From Clostridium lentum (GTDB lineage Bacteria; Bacillota; Clostridia; Clostridiales; Clostridiaceae): DNA of 64,000 nucleotides. The first letter of the stretch is position 1. Each line of letters starts with the position of its first letter. This document shows positions 59,794-64,000 of this stretch, one piece after another. The position numbers were made by a program, and so were the translations under genes. The notes under the pieces are model-generated. The model searched no databases. It was not told the DNA's origin and worked only from the letters and a program-made list of their open reading frames with translations. The DNA lies in contig NZ_JACOOQ010000012.1 in the NCBI RefSeq assembly GCF_014287815.1, forward strand, positions 1 through 64,000, given 5' to 3'.

Positions 59794-59955
59794 TTAATGC
59801 ACTTCCATCTTTTTTTATTAATAAATTAATGACAAGGTGTAAATAAATTTTAAAAAATATTTAGTAAGTAATTAAGATGTACGAATAAATAAGTGTAAAA
59901 TAATTATTATAGAAAGAGGAGGCGGTTAGAATATTATATTCTAGCAAGAATTAAG

Positions 59956-60699
59956 ATGAAGACTATTTTACATATTGAGCCAAGTGCCTTTTTTGTTGAA
60001 GTTATACGAAAGAAATTTAATGACAGTGAATACGAATATTTATCTACAGATAGTTATAATGAAGCTTTAATATTATTGGAAGAGTTTGATGTAGATTTAA
60101 TTATTAGTTCTTTTGAAGGAAATGGTATGACTTGTGAAGAGTTTATTAAGAATGTAACTTATTCATATCAGGATATTCCAGTTTGCATTTTATCAGGAAA
60201 TAAATTAAATTCTAATATGCAACAGTTTATGAATTTAGGTGTTATTCAATATATAGATAAAGAAGAGGTTAATGAAGCATTAATAAAATATATAGATAAT
60301 ATATTTAAGATGGATAAATATTTACAGATATTAAAAGAAAAAGAAATTGCAGTAATAGAAGATAGTCATTTTTCAAGGTTACATTTAAAAGATATATTTG
60401 ATAGATATAAAATAAAATCAGTGAGATACTTTGAATCAGGAACAGAATTGGCAGAAAGTAAAAAGATTTATGATATATACCTTGTAGATTTAGTATTACA
60501 AGATGAGTTCGGAAAAAATATTATTGCAGAACTAAGAGAAAAAAGTGATGAATCATTAATTTTTGCTGTAACATCTTTAAATAATCCAAATCTTCTAGCT
60601 GATGTGATAGATAGTGGTGCTGATGATATAATAATTAAGCCAATAGAAGAAAAAATATTCATTGCAAAACTAAAATCATTCGTTAGAAAACTACAGTAG
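59956..60699 (+). CDS. dual receiver-domain protein without output domain
   Basis: The 247 residues hold two tandem response-regulator receivers. Receiver 1 (1-115) has Ser51 where the phosphorylated Asp is expected (VDLIISSFEGNG), though Ser80 and Lys102 remain. Receiver 2 (129-247) is complete: Glu135-Asp136, Asp178 in YLVDLVL, Thr206 and Lys228. No DNA-binding or enzymatic domain follows, so it would act by protein contact. No kinase lies beside it. The strong AGGAGG is 33 bases from the ATG with a hairpin between them. Confidence 0.85.
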   Translation: MKTILHIEPSAFFVEVIRKKFNDSEYEYLSTDSYNEALILLEEFDVDLIISSFEGNGMTCEEFIKNVTYSYQDIPVCILSGNKLNSNMQQFMNLGVIQYIDKEEVNEALIKYIDNIFKMDKYLQILKEKEIAVIEDSHFSRLHLKDIFDRYKIKSVRYFESGTELAESKKIYDIYLVDLVLQDEFGKNIIAELREKSDESLIFAVTSLNNPNLLADVIDSGADDIIIKPIEEKIFIAKLKSFVRKLQ

Positions 60700-60732
60700 A
60701 TAATTGATAATGGACAATTGAAAATTTATGAT

Positions 60733-60756
60733 GAAAGTCCTTAGGGACTTTCTTCA
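60733..60756. terminator. hairpin between the dual-receiver and BFD-like genes
   Basis: GAAAGTCC/GGACTTTC with loop TTAG lies between the two convergent genes; the adjoining T-runs are weak on either strand. Confidence 0.6.
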
Positions 60757-60764
60757 AAAAATTA

Positions 60765-60986
60765 TTACATTGAATCTAAGTGCTCTGTAATTAACTCTTG
60801 AATCTTAGATCTACATCTACAGCCTTTGCAGCTACCAGTAGTTGCACCAGTTTCTTTAGCAACAGCTTCTACAGTGTGAGCACCATTTCTAATAGATTCC
60901 TTTATTTTAGCTCTTGTAATAACTCTACAAGGGCATGTTTTTGTCATTTTATCTAAAACTTGTTGTCTTAATTCATCATTTTCCAT
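60765..60986 (-). CDS. small [2Fe-2S] BFD-like protein
   Basis: The 73-residue protein is a stand-alone BFD-like [2Fe-2S] domain, with cysteines in KTCPCRVI (two) and GSCKGCRCRSK (three candidates). Such modules pass electrons to or regulate oxidoreductases, and bacterioferritin-associated ferredoxin is the model. Its partner is not evident; the FAD oxidoreductase at 1641-3053 has its own fused version. AGGAGAG lies upstream of the ATG on the minus strand. Transcribed alone. Confidence 0.85.
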   Translation of the reverse strand: MENDELRQQVLDKMTKTCPCRVITRAKIKESIRNGAHTVEAVAKETGATTGSCKGCRCRSKIQELITEHLDSM

Positions 60987-61110
60987 TTATAACTCTCCTA
61001 AATTTTAAATCTATCTTTATTAAAATTAAAGCATTTTTATATAATATAGTCAATATTAAGTAATAACTATTATTTATATAAAAGAGATAAAATAATGTTA
61101 ACATACTTAA

Positions 61111-61140
61111 TTGACAATGAATAAAATAGTATAATATAAT
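61111..61140 (+). promoter_or_regulatory. promoter of ileS
   Basis: TTGACA (61111-61116) and TATAAT (61135-61140) are separated by 18 bases. The bases between the BFD-like gene and this promoter hold nothing else I can name. Confidence 0.8.
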
Positions 61141-61179
61141 TAGTGTAATAACTATGAGTAGGAAAAGTATTTATATGGT

Positions 61180-61425
61180 ATCTTTTAAGAGAGTGATTGG
61201 TTGGTGTAAAATCACAAGATAGTATAAGGAAAATCACCTAGGAGTTGGAGACTGAAAGCAAGGAATTGTAATTAAGTTTATCCCGTATATCTGCGTTAAA
61301 GATTAGGATATGATAGTATCTGAAGATAGAGACTTAATTTTTATAATATTTTAGAGTCTTTAAATAATAGGTGGTATAGCGAAAGTGAAACTTCGTCCTT
61401 TTATGGATGAGGCTTTTTTTATTTT
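61180..61425 (+). promoter_or_regulatory. T-box leader, isoleucine-specific, upstream of ileS
   Basis: Stem I is marked by AAGAGAGTGATTGGTTGGTG and by GAAAATCACCTAGGAG, where ATC (61233-61235) is the likely isoleucine specifier. The T-box sequence TAGGTGGTATAGCG lies at 61369-61382. The terminator (about 61387-61425) pairs ACTTCGTCC with GGATGAGG-containing sequence (G-T pairs) before seven T. Confidence 0.9.
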
Positions 61426-61646
61426 TAGGAAAAATAAGTTAAGCGGCTGTGTAGCTAATGCAACAGTCCAGCTAAGAAGTTAGGATAGTAAGAAAATGAA
61501 ATTGTTTAAGAAAATTTTAGATTAAATCTTAACTAATTATTAAACTGATAATTTTTGTTAATACTAATACAAAGAAGAATAGTAGTAAATTTGGTAATTT
61601 AACCAATTAAATTGGTTTTATATAAAAATATGGAGAGGAGAAATTT
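61426..61646 (+). other. 221-base leader between the ileS T-box terminator and the ileS start
   Basis: No gene is visible. The part at 61439-61500 is less AT-rich than its surroundings (GCGGCTGTGTAGC) and could fold weakly; a short AACCAATT/AATTGGTT hairpin lies at 61598-61615. The ileS ribosome site GGAGAGGAG ends the stretch. Confidence 0.4.
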
Positions 61647-64000
61647 ATGTACAAGAAAGTTGAATTGCCACAAGGTTTTGTGGGAATGGAAAAAGAAATT
61701 GCAAACCTTTGGACTGCAAGAAATGTAATAAAGAAGAACTTTGATATGAATCAAGATGGTGAATATTTCACATTCTATGATGGACCTCCAACAGCAAATG
61801 GAAAACCACATATAGGTCATATCTTAACAAGAGTTATGAAAGATATTATTCCAAGATACAAAGTTATGAAGGGATATAAAGTTATAAGAAAAGCTGGTTG
61901 GGATACTCATGGTCTTCCAGTTGAACTTGAAATAGAAAAGAAACTTGGTATTTCAGGAAAAGAACAAATCGAGGAATACGGAGTAGAAAAATTCGTTAAG
62001 GAATGTAAGGAAAGTGTTTTTACATATGTTAGCATGTGGGAAAAGATGACTGAACAAATAGGTTACTGGGTTGATATGGAAAATCCATATGTAACTTATC
62101 ATAATCCATATATTGAATCAGTATGGTGGGCATTAAAGCAAATGTGGGATAAAGGTCTTTTATATGAAGGACATAAAGTAATGCCATATTGTCCAAGATG
62201 TGGAACTGCATTATCTTCACATGAAGTTGCTCAAGGATATAAAGATGTTAAAGACTTAACTGCAGTTGCTAAATTTAAAGTTGCAGATGAAGATAATAAA
62301 TATATCTTAGCATGGACAACAACTCCTTGGACATTACCATCAAACTTAGCTTTATGTATTAACAAAGCTTATACTTACATTGAAGCAAAAGTTAACGATG
62401 AAATATTAATATTAGCTAAAGATTTAGCTCCAAAGGTTTTAGGAGAAGACTTTGAATTAGTTAGAGAATTCCCTGGAACTGAATTACTTGGAACTAAGTA
62501 TGAACAATTAATGCCATTTGGAAAAGTTGAAGGAAAAGCTTTTGAAGTAATCCACGGTGATTATGTAACATTATCAGATGGTACTGGTGTAGTTCATATT
62601 GCACCTGCTTATGGTGAAGATGATAGCTTAGTTGCTAAAGCTAACGGAATTACTTTCATCAACTTAGTTGATAAAGAAGGTAAGTTCGTAGAAGAAGTAA
62701 CTCCATGGGCTGGTAAGTTCGTTAAGAAATGTGATGAAAGCATTTGTAAATGGCTTGAAGAAAACAATAAGTTATTCAAGGCTGAAAAGCACTTACACTC
62801 ATATCCACATTGTTGGAGATGTGACACACCACTTCTTTACTATCCAAAGGAAAGCTGGTTTGTTGCAATGACAACATTAAGAGATAAGCTTATAGAAAAC
62901 AACAATAAAATCAACTGGTATCCAGATAACATAAGAACAGGTAGATTTGGTAAGTTCTTAGAAAATGTTATTGACTGGGGTATTTCAAGAGATAGATACT
63001 GGGGAACTCCACTTCCAATTTGGGAATGTGAATGCGGACATAAAGAATGTATTGGAAGTATTGAAGAGTTAAAGAACAAAGGTATAAATGTTCCAGAAGA
63101 TATAGAATTACACAAACCATATATAGATGCAGTTCACTTAAACTGTCCAGAATGTGGTAAGGAAATGGAAAGAGTTAAAGAAGTTATTGACTGCTGGTTC
63201 GATTCAGGATCAATGCCATTTGCTCAATTACATTATCCATTTGAAAATAAAGAATTATTTGAACAAAACTACCCAGCTCAATTCATTTCAGAAGCTGTTG
63301 ACCAAACAAGAGGATGGTTCTATACATTACTTGCAATTTCAACTGCTGTATTTGATAGAAACCCATTTGAAAACTGTATAGTTTTAGGTCACGTTCTTGA
63401 TAAGAAGGGCTTAAAGATGTCTAAGTCTAAGGGTAACGTTGTTGATCCATTTGAAGTATTAGGTAGTGAAGGTGCAGATGCTACAAGATGGCATTTCTAC
63501 ACTGCAAGTGCTCCATGGCTTCCAACAAGATTCTCTACAGATGACGTATCTGAAGCAGGTAGAAAGTTCTTAAGCACATTATGGAATGTTTACTCATTCT
63601 ACGTATTATATGCTGATTTAGATAAATTCAACCCAACAGAATATGCTGATTTCGTATCAGATAATGTAATGGATAAGTGGATTATGTCTAAATTAAACAC
63701 ATTAGTTAAAGATGTTGATGCTAAATTAAATTCATATGATATAAATAATGCTGCTTTAGCAATAGAAGATTTCACAGATGAATTATCTAACTGGTATGTA
63801 AGAAGAAATAGAGCAAGATACTGGTCTGAAACATTAACAGATGATAAGATTGGTGCTTATGTAACATTATATAGAGTATTAACTACTTTAGTTAAAGTTG
63901 CAGCTCCATTTGTTCCATTCATCACAGAAGAAATCTATCAAAACTTAGTAGTTAACTTAGACCCTCAAGCAGAAGAAAGTGTTCACTTATGCTTATGGCC
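61647..64000 (+). CDS. ileS: isoleucyl-tRNA synthetase (cut by the window end)
   Basis: IleRS charges tRNA-Ile. The visible 784 residues hold the class I HIGH motif ([15 protein letters not shown], about 48-62), the editing domain ([17 protein letters not shown]), a zinc-like pair (YCPRCG), the KMSKS loop ([11 protein letters not shown]) and the start of the anticodon-binding domain. The segment around [20 protein letters not shown] resembles the long type 2, eukaryote-like IleRS, which would be ~1035 residues. ATG follows GGAGAGGAG. The frame is open to the window end. It is controlled by the upstream isoleucine T-box. Confidence 0.96.
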   Translation, partial: MYKKVELPQGFVGMEKEIANLWTARNVIKKNFDMNQDGEYFTFYDGPPTANGKPHIGHILTRVMKDIIPRYKVMKGYKVIRKAGWDTHGLPVELEIEKKLGISGKEQIEEYGVEKFVKECKESVFTYVSMWEKMTEQIGYWVDMENPYVTYHNPYIESVWWALKQMWDKGLLYEGHKVMPYCPRCGTALSSHEVAQGYKDVKDLTAVAKFKVADEDNKYILAWTTTPWTLPSNLALCINKAYTYIEAKVNDEILILAKDLAPKVLGEDFELVREFPGTELLGTKYEQLMPFGKVEGKAFEVIHGDYVTLSDGTGVVHIAPAYGEDDSLVAKANGITFINLVDKEGKFVEEVTPWAGKFVKKCDESICKWLEENNKLFKAEKHLHSYPHCWRCDTPLLYYPKESWFVAMTTLRDKLIENNNKINWYPDNIRTGRFGKFLENVIDWGISRDRYWGTPLPIWECECGHKECIGSIEELKNKGINVPEDIELHKPYIDAVHLNCPECGKEMERVKEVIDCWFDSGSMPFAQLHYPFENKELFEQNYPAQFISEAVDQTRGWFYTLLAISTAVFDRNPFENCIVLGHVLDKKGLKMSKSKGNVVDPFEVLGSEGADATRWHFYTASAPWLPTRFSTDDVSEAGRKFLSTLWNVYSFYVLYADLDKFNPTEYADFVSDNVMDKWIMSKLNTLVKDVDAKLNSYDINNAALAIEDFTDELSNWYVRRNRARYWSETLTDDKIGAYVTLYRVLTTLVKVAAPFVPFITEEIYQNLVVNLDPQAEESVHLCLW

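Noticed and set aside
1..64000. CRISPR array or prophage in the window
   Set aside because: I found no regularly spaced direct repeats, Cas genes, integrases, phage structural genes or transposases on either strand.

Overview
The window comes from a low-GC, spore-forming Firmicute, most likely a Clostridium of cluster I. The base composition is strongly AT-rich, Shine-Dalgarno sites are strong (GGAGG-like), two class II T-box leaders precede serS and ileS, AddAB is the recombination nuclease, and a Csp protease/SleC spore-germination locus is present. There is no prophage, insertion sequence or CRISPR array. Almost everything reads as a chromosomal core region, and the oddities are single genes and regulatory sites.

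Layout. 1-519: end of an rRNA operon (23S 3' end, 5S, a CAT-anticodon tRNA, tRNA-Ala). 594-4901: HD phosphohydrolase, the niacin repressor NiaR, an FAD oxidoreductase with a [2Fe-2S] tail, a shortened DUF1667 protein, then T-box-controlled serS. 5103-8193: a pantothenate operon (Rossmann/DUF2520 protein, panB, panC, panD). 8306-10068: two identical tRNA-Ser(TGA) genes flanking a soluble chemoreceptor, plus tRNA-Ser(GCT). 10164-18922: ROK glucokinase, a GNAT gene, addB and addA. 18941-21574 (minus): CCA-adding enzyme and L,D-transpeptidase. 21743-23927: a histidine kinase with an internal stop codon, tRNA-Arg, and an orphan CARF/PD-(D/E)XK nuclease of the DUF1887 (Card1/Can2) type. 24020-31547: psd, an ABC-F ATPase, a hemolysin III-like membrane protein, DUF1836 and ABC-class ATPase genes, tRNA-Glu and a YjiH transporter. 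31820-35381: proBA, an ElaA-like acetyltransferase, a YdcF protein and a dehydrogenase remnant. 35421-40040: carAB behind an attenuator leader. 40156-43381: a DnaA-box cluster, glutamate racemase, a STAS-like protein, cyclophilin, and a DUF3783/LexA-fold regulator pair. 43446-48404: a two-domain Csp germination protease followed by sleC. 48444-53094: YkvI transporter, lipoprotein, radical SAM protein, RlmI-type methyltransferase. 53293-59136: a complete oppABCDF operon. 59158-60986: small membrane protein, GIY-YIG protein, dual-receiver protein, [2Fe-2S] BFD-like protein. 61111-64000: T-box-controlled ileS, cut by the window end.

How the genes work together. Csp protease and SleC form a proteolytic cascade that opens the spore cortex at germination. 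The pantothenate operon appears complete if the DUF2520 protein supplies the ketopantoate reductase step. carAB supplies carbamoyl phosphate, and its leader carries a PyrR-like motif, a small Tyr-rich reading frame and a terminator, which points to pyrimidine-responsive attenuation. oppABCDF imports peptides. The most unusual items are the orphan CARF nuclease with no Cas genes in view, the fused Csp protease with triad residues in both halves, the carAB leader, three consensus DnaA boxes upstream of the racemase gene, and several proteins with substituted active-site residues (ABC-F second domain, dual receiver, LexA-fold regulator).
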